Positions 1-6,273 of a stretch of DNA of 6,999 bases are shown one piece after another. This DNA comes from JAZRUY01 sp045598845. Its GTDB lineage: Bacteria; Verrucomicrobiota; Lentisphaeria; Victivallales; Victivallaceae. Both the position numbers and the translations under genes were made by a program. Where the stretch lies: the NCBI GenBank assembly GCA_045598845.1, contig JAZRUY010000107.1, positions 1-6,999 on the forward strand, in the 5' to 3' direction. Under the pieces are notes generated by a model. That model had not been told where the DNA came from and searched no databases. It saw only the letters and a program-made list of their open reading frames with translations. How positions within the stretch are numbered: the stretch's first letter is position 1; each line of letters opens with the position of its first letter.

Positions 1-150
1 CCCGCCGGCAAGGAAAACTTCGCGGAGTGGAGCCGTGAACTCTCCGGCATCGACCGCAAACTGGATAAACTGATGCCGGAATGGGAAAAGTGCGCCGGTG
101 AACTCGAACAGGTTATGAAGGAACTCGAAGCCATCCGCAACGCCGACTGA
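1..150 (+). CDS. C-terminal end of a probable ABC-F family ATPase (partial)
   Basis: Frame 1 is open from the window edge to a TGA at 148-150 and gives 49 residues; the 5' part lies outside the window. The peptide is charged and helical, with leucine spacing typical of a coiled coil. It contains LDKLMPEWEKCAGELEQV, which resembles the closing helix of Uup/YheS-type ABC-F proteins, where a 'L..LM.EWE.L..ELE.L' pattern is common. ABC-F proteins are soluble twin-ATPase translation factors that act on the ribosome. No ATPase motif is in view, so the family call rests on the tail alone; another protein ending in a coiled coil is possible. The GC-rich codon use matches murI and the pseudopilin at the other end of the window and differs from the next gene. 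It runs convergently towards the helicase gene, with only 43 bp between the two stops. Confidence 0.5.
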   Translation, partial: PAGKENFAEWSRELSGIDRKLDKLMPEWEKCAGELEQVMKELEAIRNAD

Positions 151-193
151 TGGAAGTACGGCTCCCGTCTTTCGTAATACTTAAAGGTAATGT

Positions 194-2344
194 TCAATCA
201 TGGAGTTCAATCATACCTAAGGATTTGAGATATTCGTACACTCCGTTGTAGAACTCTGGAAGACGGGTTGGATCTTCTGCATATCCTTCGGCATTATATC
301 GTGCATTTCCCTCGGGAACGCAAATGACCATGCCTTGTCTCGCTCGAGTCAAAAGAACGCGATACGCATTGAGCATGTATTTTCTTGTCTCGGCATTATT
401 TTCTGAATTCCATTCTGTGCGTCCATTGAATTTGAAGTATTTCCAGGAACCATTTTCATAACGCATATCGGCATCCCAGAGAACACAGGCATAATCAAGT
501 TCTAGCCCTTGTACTTGAATTTCAGTTGCAGCGTCTTCAAGATAGTTCGAGGAACGTATATCGTTTTTATCCTCCAAAAACCAGTGTACTGTTTTGTCAT
601 CATCTTGTGCAAGCACATTGACTGCCTGAGGCTTAAAACGCGCCGCCACCTTGGTTACAAGGATGCCTGTCTGCAATGTTCCACGGGCTTTTTGCCGCAA
701 CCATTTTCGGGCTTTGCTGATATCTCGTGTGAGATAAACAGGGTACCCTTTGGTAATCACATCTTTGTATAATTCACTTGCCAGATGATCAAATGCCAGA
801 AGGGCATGAACAAAATCAGATAGACGCTCTGCCCGGAACGAACGACGGTTTACTGCAAGATGCAGCACATCGGTATAGGTGACGTTTGTGTTGTCTTTCA
901 GCAGCTCATTGACTTTCCCTTCCGCATATTCCGGCTCAACGAGTCTGCTGGAAATATACACCCTCCAATTCTGAAAATAGTCGTTGAGCGCTTTGATCCA
1001 TTCCGTAATGCCAGCTTCGCCTGTATTGATTTCCTGTCCGCCGCCAACAAGACAGATAATTACCGCCCAGTCTTTATGGCGGTCAAGTGACCAAATCAAA
1101 AATGCGGCTTCAGAAATAGGAAAGTTGGGAACCTTCAGCTTGTTTCCGTAGGTTCCGCCGCGTTTCAGATAATCTGCCAGCCGCTTATGCGTCCACGCCC
1201 GTTGGGCTTCATCAAAGATGGCAACGTGCTCCCACTCTCCGTAACCGGTTTCTCCGCGGGCAATTGCCTTGGCTGGGTCAATTTCCAATTTGCCGTTTTC
1301 AACCGGATTCTTAATCTTAGCTAGCATGTTGTCACGGTATCTGTGAATAATCTGGATAAATTCACTTACCTCTCGGCGTGAATCCGAAAGATTCTTTCTC
1401 TCACCGCGTAAATTGCATTTTTTCTTGTTATCCTGAGCAAGAGCTTCGGTCAAAACTGCCACTAGCGGCCCATTCCCTGAAAGATAAATCGCACCATCAT
1501 CCTTGGAGAATGTCCCAGTTTTGTAACTTTGCTTGACTGCCACATCCAATCCCACCAACGTCTTCCCGGCACCAGGCACACCTGTCACAAAACAGATACT
1601 TTTACTTCTGGTTCGTTTGCTCTCTTCAATGACATTTAGAATATATGAGATTGTTGCATCTGTAGAATCCTTATCCGCTTCATGGCGTGTAATGTCCTCG
1701 ACAGTATGGTTTTCATAAAGTGCTCTTGCAGCCTCAATAATAGTCGGTGTAGGTAAATAAGGACTAATTTCCCATTGATATCCCCATGTTTCAGGATTGT
1801 TATGACAATGATATTGAAGGGAAATTTCTTTGATGATCTTCTGTATGCCATCCTTCCCAACGATGATAGGATTCAGTATATTGTCATCATATGCGGACGT
1901 TTGCAGCCGCCAGCGGTGCTGCGCACATTCCGTCGGAATCAAAATCGGTGCTATTGTCTTATCTGCGCTGAATTGGTGAAAATTCTTTAGATCAAGCGCA
2001 TAATCAAGAACCTGTTCAACATCAGCCTGCAATGCATCAGTCTGTCCGACTTTGAACTCCAAGCAAAAAACAATGCCATCAAGTAATAATACCACATCAA
2101 TGCGTTTTCCAAGACGCGGTATATCGTATTCAAAGAAAATATAAGAGTCGCCGTTTCCCCATGGTTTCAGCTGTTCCTGAAGCAACTTTATCTCGTTTTC
2201 CCATGCCGTAATTGCAGTGGTCTGAATATCACCGTGAAAAGATGATGTGATGGCTCCAAGAATTTCGAACGTTTCTTTCGCAAGAAAGTTATCCAGTGTA
2301 TCTCGATACATGCATCTGTGTGTTGTTTTTCGCATGGTTGTCAT
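194..2344 (-). CDS. PD-(D/E)XK nuclease-like / DUF2075 (Schlafen group 3) helicase fusion protein
   Basis: The product has 716 residues. The N-terminal part shows a PD-(D/E)XK-like signature: D83 in GKRIDVVLL, E96-F-K98 in CLEFKVG, and a RecB-type QxxxY at Q111-Y115. A P-loop ATPase of the DUF2075/Schlafen-group-3 DNA/RNA helicase family follows: Walker A GVPGAGKT at 255-262, Walker B with DEAQ at 378-381 (VAIFDEAQRAW), a GGGQEIN motif III-like segment at 434-440, EIQVQGLELDYACVLW at 608-623, and an arginine-finger motif AYRVLLTRARQG at 660-671. All key residues are present, so it looks intact. Such proteins are presumed to be ATP-driven nucleic-acid translocases and are often found in defence islands; that role is inferred here. 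The ATG at 2344 has no good Shine-Dalgarno sequence; ATGs at 2335 (Met4) or about 2308 (Met13) are alternatives. Base composition is clearly AT-richer than the flanking GC-rich genes, which suggests acquisition by transfer. It has no co-directional partner close by. Confidence 0.88.
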   Translation of the reverse strand: MTTMRKTTHRCMYRDTLDNFLAKETFEILGAITSSFHGDIQTTAITAWENEIKLLQEQLKPWGNGDSYIFFEYDIPRLGKRIDVVLLLDGIVFCLEFKVGQTDALQADVEQVLDYALDLKNFHQFSADKTIAPILIPTECAQHRWRLQTSAYDDNILNPIIVGKDGIQKIIKEISLQYHCHNNPETWGYQWEISPYLPTPTIIEAARALYENHTVEDITRHEADKDSTDATISYILNVIEESKRTRSKSICFVTGVPGAGKTLVGLDVAVKQSYKTGTFSKDDGAIYLSGNGPLVAVLTEALAQDNKKKCNLRGERKNLSDSRREVSEFIQIIHRYRDNMLAKIKNPVENGKLEIDPAKAIARGETGYGEWEHVAIFDEAQRAWTHKRLADYLKRGGTYGNKLKVPNFPISEAAFLIWSLDRHKDWAVIICLVGGGQEINTGEAGITEWIKALNDYFQNWRVYISSRLVEPEYAEGKVNELLKDNTNVTYTDVLHLAVNRRSFRAERLSDFVHALLAFDHLASELYKDVITKGYPVYLTRDISKARKWLRQKARGTLQTGILVTKVAARFKPQAVNVLAQDDDKTVHWFLEDKNDIRSSNYLEDAATEIQVQGLELDYACVLWDADMRYENGSWKYFKFNGRTEWNSENNAETRKYMLNAYRVLLTRARQGMVICVPEGNARYNAEGYAEDPTRLPEFYNGVYEYLKSLGMIELHD

Positions 2345-2890
2345 CTGTTTTTTATGTTGACCAGTAAAAAATCTGGGTTTATTGTTAAAGTCTGATCCTG
2401 CTCTGTAATAAAGGTCTTCAAAACTTTGGATTTTAGTGTAGGCGCACTGATAATTTATAGTGTTTTTATAAACTCCTCAAATTCATTTTTTCGACATAAT
2501 TTAATCGATTAGGTGAAAACGGATTCCGGCATTTGTTCTTGCAAACGTTTTTCTTCAATGGCAACAGCTCCAGATTTGTTTTTATACGTATTCTCTGTAA
2601 TCAGAGAAATGCCGTCAGGAATGATGTCGCAATATCATCATTTTATAGATAATAATTTACTGTTTTTTATCATCAATCAACCGATTCAAGTTCATATTTG
2701 CATTATACATCTTCGGAGTACCATTTTTAGGTCCAGGTGGTGAAGTTTTTTCGGTATTTTTCATTTTTTCCGGTACGGATGGCCGGTGAGGTTTTTCGCC
2801 GCGGCATGGCGAAGGATAATTCAGACAGGAAGCCGCCGGAGAAATATTCATCGCCGCGCCAGAATATAAAAACTGCGAAACCGGTTCCAA
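2345..2890. other. AT-rich intergenic region, no supported gene
   Basis: The first ~415 bases are AT-rich and must carry the promoter of the leftward helicase gene. On the minus strand a TATAAA box at about 2456-2461 lies 15 bp after TTGAGG, a short spacer, so the promoter is uncertain. From about 2760 the sequence becomes GC-rich. Short open frames on both strands have low-complexity or disordered translations and no credible ribosome binding site, so none is called. Confidence 0.45.
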
Positions 2891-2891
2891 C

Positions 2892-2930
2892 GCGCGATCA
2901 TCAGGCGCGATCATCAGGCGCGATCATCGG
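2892..2930. repeat. 13-bp tandem direct repeat, three copies
   Basis: The unit GCGCGATCATCAG occurs at 2892-2904, 2905-2917 and 2918-2930; the third copy has one change (A to G at its 12th base). Thirteen is not a multiple of three, so gaining or losing a unit shifts the reading frame. On the minus strand each unit reads ATGATCGCGCCTG, and the array contains the stop codon that ends the small leftward frame at 2901. Confidence 0.95.
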
Positions 2931-3134
2931 GCGCACGCGCGAGGCGGAGAGTTTCGCAACGGGAAACGAAGGTTTCATATCCGCGGAATCACCGGGCGGG
3001 ATGCGCTCAAAAGCGCCGGCAATATCCGGAATCAGCGCGGCATCGTCTCGCTTCGGACGGGTGAATCCCCGCTGACGGAACGAAGTCAGCGGCCGGGCGG
3101 CCGCGACGGATCGGAAGACAGTGATTTTCGGCAT
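2901..3134 (-). CDS. small hypothetical protein, possibly a frameshifted or decayed gene
   Basis: A 77-residue leftward frame from ATG at 3134, beginning MPKITVFRSV. It is preceded by AGGAGG (plus-strand 3147-3152, 12 bp from the ATG, a rather long spacing) and a perfect TATAAT at 3171-3176, so expression is plausible. The composition is GC-rich, arginine/proline/alanine-rich and without recognisable domains. The frame stops inside the 13-bp tandem repeat. Removing one repeat unit would join it to the downstream frame that begins at 2914 and ends at 2657, extending the product by about 78 residues. The segment ending KLSASRVR resembles the arginine-rich leader that precedes FTLIEL in some Lentisphaerota pseudopilins, but no FTLIEL follows. 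A leader stranded from its pilin body is one reading; a chance open frame in a dispersed repeat is another. Confidence 0.28.
   Translation of the reverse strand: MPKITVFRSVAAARPLTSFRQRGFTRPKRDDAALIPDIAGAFERIPPGDSADMKPSFPVAKLSASRVRPMIAPDDRA
3069..3092. repeat. inverted repeat, 8-bp perfect stem
   Basis: CCGCTGAC (3069-3076) and GTCAGCGG (3085-3092) are exact reverse complements around an 8-nt loop. It lies inside the small leftward frame and has no T-tract, so it is not an obvious terminator. It may be a REP-like palindrome. Confidence 0.7.
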
Positions 3135-3146
3135 AATTTCCGCATT

Positions 3147-3176
3147 CCTCCTCATTTTCGCATCAAGTCGATTATA
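3147..3176 (-). promoter_or_regulatory. perfect -10 box and Shine-Dalgarno for the small leftward frame
   Basis: On the minus strand a consensus TATAAT (3171-3176) is followed about 18 bp later by AGGAGG (3147-3152), which implies a leader of about 30 nt to the ATG at 3134. No good -35 hexamer is visible at 16-18 bp upstream (GGATGA at 17 bp), so the promoter would be weak or activator-dependent. Confidence 0.4.
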
Positions 3177-3197
3177 CCGGGCGCGGCGGGATTTCAT

Positions 3198-3446
3198 CCG
3201 CCGAATTTTTGCCGGATTACAATAGCAGAAAACGGAGAAAATGCAAATAGTGAATGTATGATAAAAATAAGATGATTTTTTAATTGATTTTTATGAAGAT
3301 ATTCGTTCTTCTGAGAAAAACGAAAACCGGCGGTTAAGCAATGTGTCCTGATGAGTTGTAACACCTGTCCGGGTTTCGTCTGGTTTTTTACGCGGAATTG
3401 CGCAAAAAACCAGACTTCGCCGGGATTATTTTTCAAAATCACGCGT
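3198..3446. other. AT-rich intergenic region downstream of the 213-residue gene
   Basis: About 250 bases without a supported gene. A GTG-initiated minus-strand frame (3194-3442) runs straight through the large hairpin at 3378-3415 and has no ribosome binding site, so it is not called. The hairpin is the only structured element seen. Confidence 0.5.
3378..3415. terminator. long inverted repeat, possible terminator or other hairpin
   Basis: GTCTGGTTTTTT (3378-3389) and AAAAAACCAGAC (3404-3415) are perfect 12-bp arms. A further 3-bp pairing (CGC with GCG) follows one A-C mismatch towards a short loop. The element starts 31 nt beyond the stop codon of the leftward 213-residue gene. Its T6 and A6 runs are inside the arms rather than after a GC stem, so it is not a textbook Rho-independent terminator. 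The same structure forms on either strand. The inverted repeat is directly visible; a terminator role is inference from position. Confidence 0.45.
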
Positions 3447-4088
3447 TTATATGTGCCAGAAATCGTCTCGTACTATATGCCCGGATTCATTTACTCGAGC
3501 GGTATATCCCGACGTACATATTAAACCTACTTTGTGACGTTTCAGCTGATGTTCGAATTCATCCGCTTCGATTGGATTTTCAAAGGCGAAGAAATCATGA
3601 TGATAACTATAAAGACAGAATTTATCAGTTTCCGGATCATTCCACGCTGTGATCACTATTCCCAGATTCAAGTTACTGTTAAGAATTGTTTCTGCCGCTA
3701 ATCTTATACCTGTTCTGATTTTTTCGTATTCTTCAAAGTTTTTGATGTCAGCAGGCGCGTAAACTTTTGGATACGTATATTTAGGTTTCAATCCAAGACC
3801 AATTTGCTTATTGAGCAACGCCTTGCTGTTTTCAATAACTTCCGCAGTAAAATATTTTTCATATTTCTTGTAAAACGCATCCGGCGCTTCCAGGCGCGCA
3901 CAGTATTTCGCGTATGCGGTATCGGCCAAAATCCCGGCATACATCTCATCATTGTCAAAATCGCATAAAAACACTTCGTTATCCCGCCCCGTGTCCGCGC
4001 AATCCCCGCCCTCGTCCGGCGAAAAGGCGGTGTTCAATTCCGCGGCGGTTCCCGTTCCGTTCATTTCCGGCATTTCTTTCTCTTCCAT
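3447..4088 (-). CDS. hypothetical protein with conserved header and unique body (213 aa)
   Basis: The family is not recognised. The ATG at 4088 has a strong GGAGGT at the proper distance (plus-strand 4095-4100). Residues 1-36 form an acidic, probably disordered header (MEEKEMPEMNGTGTAAELNT onward) nearly identical to that of the upstream gene at 4164-4478. The body, from about residue 37, looks globular: DFDNDEMYAGILADTAYAKY (43-62), a helical segment with FYKKYEKYFTAEVI (72-85), YEKIRTGIRLAAETIL (121-136), and a hydrophobic strand LGIVITAW (142-149) followed by aromatic-rich YSYHHDFFAFE (160-170). No signal peptide or membrane segment is visible. The header is GC-rich and the body markedly AT-richer, so the gene looks chimeric. 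It lies 75 bp downstream of its header twin on the same strand, and the two may share a transcript, although each has its own ribosome binding site. Confidence 0.7.
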   Translation of the reverse strand: MEEKEMPEMNGTGTAAELNTAFSPDEGGDCADTGRDNEVFLCDFDNDEMYAGILADTAYAKYCARLEAPDAFYKKYEKYFTAEVIENSKALLNKQIGLGLKPKYTYPKVYAPADIKNFEEYEKIRTGIRLAAETILNSNLNLGIVITAWNDPETDKFCLYSYHHDFFAFENPIEADEFEHQLKRHKVGLICTSGYTARVNESGHIVRDDFWHI

Positions 4089-4124
4089 TCGCTTACCTCC
4101 GTAAGTTGATCAGTTGCTCCGGAT
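3991..4124 (-). repeat. 134-bp header repeat, copy A
   Basis: Matches 4381-4514 at a constant offset of 390 bp with only three differences (4005, 4051 and 4095). It spans, on the minus strand, 36 bp of leader including the Shine-Dalgarno sequence and about the first 33 codons of the 213-residue gene. The change at 4051 alters residue 13 (Gly here, Glu in copy B), 4005 is silent, and 4095 is the base after GGAGG. Weaker similarity continues upstream (an AGTAAA-containing stretch near 4135-4150), so the duplication was originally longer. Confidence 0.97.
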
Positions 4125-4163
4125 TTTTTCAATTTACTAATTACCCGCAATGATGATTTCCGG

Positions 4164-4478
4164 TCAATCTTCGTTGTCCTCCCCGTCATCCGGGGTGTTC
4201 ATCATCATGTCAAGCATTTTTTTTGCCGCATTCGGCTGAAAAATGATTCCGGCAGGGCTGTTTTTATATTTGCTTTTAATACCTTCCAGGTACTTTCTCG
4301 GCCAGCGCACCGCGTTCAGCGCCGCGTCAAGCGCTTCGCGTGACTCGCGGGAATCTTCATCCTCCTCATAATCCCGAACTGTGTCCGCGCAATCTCCGCC
4401 CTCGTCCGGCGAAAAGGCGGTGTTCAATTCCGCGGCGGTTTCCGTTCCGTTCATTTCCGGCATTTCTTTCTCTTCCAT
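4164..4478 (-). CDS. hypothetical acidic protein with conserved header (104 aa)
   Basis: The family is not recognised. The ATG at 4478 is preceded by GGAGG (plus-strand 4486-4490) at normal spacing. Residues 1-36 are the same header as in the gene at 3447-4088, with Glu at 13 and Val at 34. It then has a very acidic segment (YEEDEDSRESREALDAAL, 37-54), a basic aromatic patch VRWPRKYLEGIKSKYKN (57-73), and an acidic C-terminus rich in Met, Asp and Glu. No membrane segment or signal peptide is seen. The alternating acidic-basic-acidic charge suggests a small binding or adaptor protein, but nothing shows a function. It is the first of two co-directional genes sharing the duplicated 5' end. Confidence 0.62.
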   Translation of the reverse strand: MEEKEMPEMNGTETAAELNTAFSPDEGGDCADTVRDYEEDEDSRESREALDAALNAVRWPRKYLEGIKSKYKNSPAGIIFQPNAAKKMLDMMMNTPDDGEDNED

Positions 4479-4514
4479 TCGCTTGCCTCCGTAAGTTGAT
4501 CAGTTGCTCCGGAT
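4381..4514 (-). repeat. 134-bp header repeat, copy B
   Basis: Partner of 3991-4124. It covers the leader, GGAGG ribosome binding site and about the first 33 codons of the 104-residue gene. The leader contains CAACTGATCAACT, a CAACT direct repeat around the palindrome TGATCA, conserved in both copies. Similarity stops sharply inside the coding sequence (codons 34-36) but fades gradually on the upstream side. Confidence 0.97.
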
Positions 4515-4629
4515 ATCAATTCCCGGGTTTACTAACTATTCGCAGAAGATGCGGAATTTTGTCGCCGCCCCGGATGGCATTGATCCTCCGTGCTTACGGC
4601 ATTTAAATTAAAACGTGTCTCTGTCTTGA

Positions 4630-4734
4630 TTTTTCCAGATTCAGCGGTACACTAATTCCCCGGCAGACGAATACGGCAAGCCGATCCCGGGCGACATCAC
4701 TAATCCGGACGGAGGATGTCTGTTCAACAATTAA
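4630..4734 (+). pseudogene. orphan 3' coding fragment of a lost gene
   Basis: A frame without a start codon, opened by a TGA at 4627-4629 and ended by TAA at 4732-4734, encodes about 34 residues that look like real protein: RYTNSPADEYGKPIPG, then DITNPDGGCLFNN. The rightward codons are GC-rich with good third-position choice, unlike random intergenic sequence. It ends 14 bp before the ATG of the membrane-anchored protein, the spacing expected if a larger gene once stood directly upstream in the same operon and was mostly deleted. The parent family is not recognised. A chance open frame cannot be excluded. Confidence 0.35.
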
Positions 4735-4748
4735 ACATAAGGGTTACA

Positions 4749-5273
4749 ATGTCAAAAAAACTTTTTTCAAGATGCAATTTGTGGAGACAAAGTCATCCGG
4801 TATGGATGTGTGTTTTGATTGGTGTTGCGGCAGTGATGATTTATTGCGTGCTGTATGCAATCCGTTTCCTCATGGTCAACCGTGCAGTAGCCGAAGGCGG
4901 GGTGGTCATGCTGACTTCGCTTCCCGGGGAATTCCATCAGTATGTCCTCTATTACAATGATGAGGAAATATTGAAGGATACAAATGTACTGGTTCAATAT
5001 TTTGATATTGACGGCGATGGTACAACGGAAGTCATAATGGATTCAGGAAGCAATGAACGAGGAGCCTCGCATAGCTGGTATGTTGTCCTTGAGCATCAGA
5101 AAGACGGCACTTATCGAAAGATAGGAGCGTTCTATTGCGATGAGTGGTTCTTCCTTCCCCGATTCACAATCCGGGGCAAACCCGATATTCTGGTTAATTG
5201 GTACGGGGGTTGGACGATTGTCAGATGGGAAGGAACTCATTATAGCGATATAATGCCGAAGATTGTAAAGTGA
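4749..5273 (+). CDS. membrane-anchored protein with an FG-GAP/VCBS-type calcium loop
   Basis: The product has 174 residues from ATG at 4749, preceded by AAGGG (4739-4743) with a 5-nt spacer. An in-frame ATG at 4716 would add 11 residues, but it abuts GGAGG with no spacer and overlaps the upstream fragment, so 4749 is preferred. A basic N-terminus (MSKKLFSRCNLWRQ) precedes one hydrophobic segment at about 18-42 (WMCVLIGVAAVMIYCVLYAI). The rest should be extracytoplasmic. YFDIDGDGTTEVIM (84-97) has D86, D88, D90 and E94 in the DxDxDGxxE arrangement of FG-GAP/VCBS calcium-binding repeats, usually found in surface beta-propellers; here only one copy is clear. The C-terminal half is aromatic-rich (WYGGWTIVRWEGTHY, 151-165). 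Function is unknown. An immunity or inhibitor-type role is conceivable from its small size, membrane anchor and position after a gene remnant, but that is only inference. Confidence 0.75.
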   Translation: MSKKLFSRCNLWRQSHPVWMCVLIGVAAVMIYCVLYAIRFLMVNRAVAEGGVVMLTSLPGEFHQYVLYYNDEEILKDTNVLVQYFDIDGDGTTEVIMDSGSNERGASHSWYVVLEHQKDGTYRKIGAFYCDEWFFLPRFTIRGKPDILVNWYGGWTIVRWEGTHYSDIMPKIVK

Positions 5274-5347
5274 ACCCCGCCGGCAACTATACGGTCTGCC
5301 AGAGGCAAAATCCGCCGCCTGTACCCTTGTGTACCGGTGAATAGTAA

Positions 5348-5361
5348 CACGGTCTGCCGTG
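5348..5361. repeat. small hairpin within a repeated ACGGTCTGCC motif
   Basis: CACGG-TCTG-CCGTG forms a 5-bp stem. The decamer ACGGTCTGCC occurs at 5291-5300 and again at 5349-5358, 58 bp apart. No T-tract follows, so it is weak as a terminator for the rightward membrane-protein gene. The rest of the 190 bp between the convergent genes shows nothing clear. Confidence 0.35.
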
Positions 5362-5463
5362 ACGCTGATCCTGTTAACCAATTACAGAACACAGAGCCGC
5401 GCTCCCGTTTGTTAAGAGAGTAACATAGGTCTTCCAAAACACAAAAACAGTTTTTTTGATCAG

Positions 5464-6261
5464 TTATCTAGCGGAACCGTCGAAATCCCGGTTGGGCCGG
5501 TTGACATCGTATTTGCCGAACCAGCCGATACGGTGCAGGGATTCGACTCCGGCCGATGAATAACCCATCGCCTCTTTGGTCACATGCCCGTCGAACCAGC
5601 AGACTCCGGCATAGCGGCGCAGGTGGCGGAAATTGATGGTCGGCGACGCGTCGTAAAAATAAGTCCGCCCGTTCCAGACCGTCTCGCCCCGCGGCGCCTG
5701 GGCGAGGTAGTACTCGATCAGCCTGCCGCCGGCGGTTACCGACAGGCAGTCGGCGAAGGCCAGGGTGCCGGCAGGATCGAAGATCCGCCCCAGAGTGATA
5801 TCCCTGTACCCCAGCACCGAATTGTAACCGTAGCCGCCGCATCCGGCGTTGACCGAACCGAAACCGGTATCGCCGCGGCGGTCGTACTCCTCCGGCATGG
5901 CGGGGCAGCGCAGATAGGAACTGCGCCCCGGAATATATCCGGTTATCCCGCCCTCCCTTCTAAAAGGTTCGTTCAGACTGTCCCGGCTGCCGAACCACAT
6001 CTTCCGTTCATAATTGACCGGATCCGCGTCCATTTGCACCGGACGGTCGCCGTTGTCGGCGCAGTAGAGCATCAGCGCTGTGCCGAGAATCCGCAGATTG
6101 CCGGCGCACTGCACCGTCATCGCCGACTGCTTCGCGCTGTGCAGCACCGGCGCCAGCATCGCCGCCAGCGCCGCGGTGACGCCGATGACGATCAGCAGTT
6201 CGATCAGGGTGAAACGGCGTCTGAACGGCGCCTTGCGGCAGTGGGGGAGATAAAAAAACAT
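5464..6261 (-). CDS. type II secretion/pilin-like prepilin protein (H-X-DG type pseudopilin)
   Basis: The product has 265 residues from ATG at 6261. The leader MFFYLPHCRKAPFRRR is short and basic and is followed by FTLIELLIVIGVTAALAAML (17-36): a class III prepilin signal with the conserved Glu at position +5 of the mature protein (E21) and the N-terminal membrane helix. Cleavage and N-methylation by a prepilin peptidase would occur before F17; Arg rather than Gly precedes it, as is common in Lentisphaerota. The globular part has YLRCPAMPEEY (116-126), YGYNSVLG (144-151), and a C-terminal RHLRRYAGVCWFDGHV (212-227), the H-Xn-DG motif of processing-associated pseudopilins, here with ten rather than nine residues between H213 and D224. 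A GTG at 6324 would add 21 residues, but the ATG with GGAAAGG upstream gives the normal leader length and lies after the structured leader. Its exact substrate or role is unknown. Confidence 0.88.
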   Translation of the reverse strand: MFFYLPHCRKAPFRRRFTLIELLIVIGVTAALAAMLAPVLHSAKQSAMTVQCAGNLRILGTALMLYCADNGDRPVQMDADPVNYERKMWFGSRDSLNEPFRREGGITGYIPGRSSYLRCPAMPEEYDRRGDTGFGSVNAGCGGYGYNSVLGYRDITLGRIFDPAGTLAFADCLSVTAGGRLIEYYLAQAPRGETVWNGRTYFYDASPTINFRHLRRYAGVCWFDGHVTKEAMGYSSAGVESLHRIGWFGKYDVNRPNRDFDGSAR

Positions 6262-6273
6262 GTCCGCCTTTCC

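Noticed and set aside
153..173. Imperfect hairpin between the convergent ABC-F-like and helicase genes (ACGG-CTC-CCGT core)
   Set aside because: Only a 4-bp uninterrupted stem and no T-tract; too weak to call as a terminator.
192..214. Direct repeat GTTCAATCAT (192-201 and 205-214) at the 3' end of the helicase gene
   Set aside because: Ten bases 13 bp apart, lying in the stop-codon region; no matching copy was seen at the other side of the gene, so it is not supported as an attachment-site or insertion duplication.
2892..2930. Possible CRISPR-like or iteron array
   Set aside because: The units are contiguous 13-mers with no spacers and only three copies, with no Cas, Rep or origin features nearby; it is a plain tandem repeat.
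2737..3075. 112-codon rightward frame in the GC-rich intergenic patch
   Set aside because: Disordered, Arg/Ser/Pro-rich translation with no ribosome binding site; the promoter and Shine-Dalgarno signals in this patch point to the opposite strand.
3194..3442. GTG-initiated leftward frame after the 213-residue gene, overlapping the next leftward frame by ATGA
   Set aside because: It runs through the 38-bp hairpin, has no Shine-Dalgarno sequence, and its AT-rich translation resembles non-coding sequence.
5274..5345. Short rightward open stretch after the membrane-protein stop (NPAGNYTVCQRQ...)
   Set aside because: About 24 codons, no start codon or ribosome binding site, and no recognisable similarity; could be a remnant but is not distinguishable from chance.
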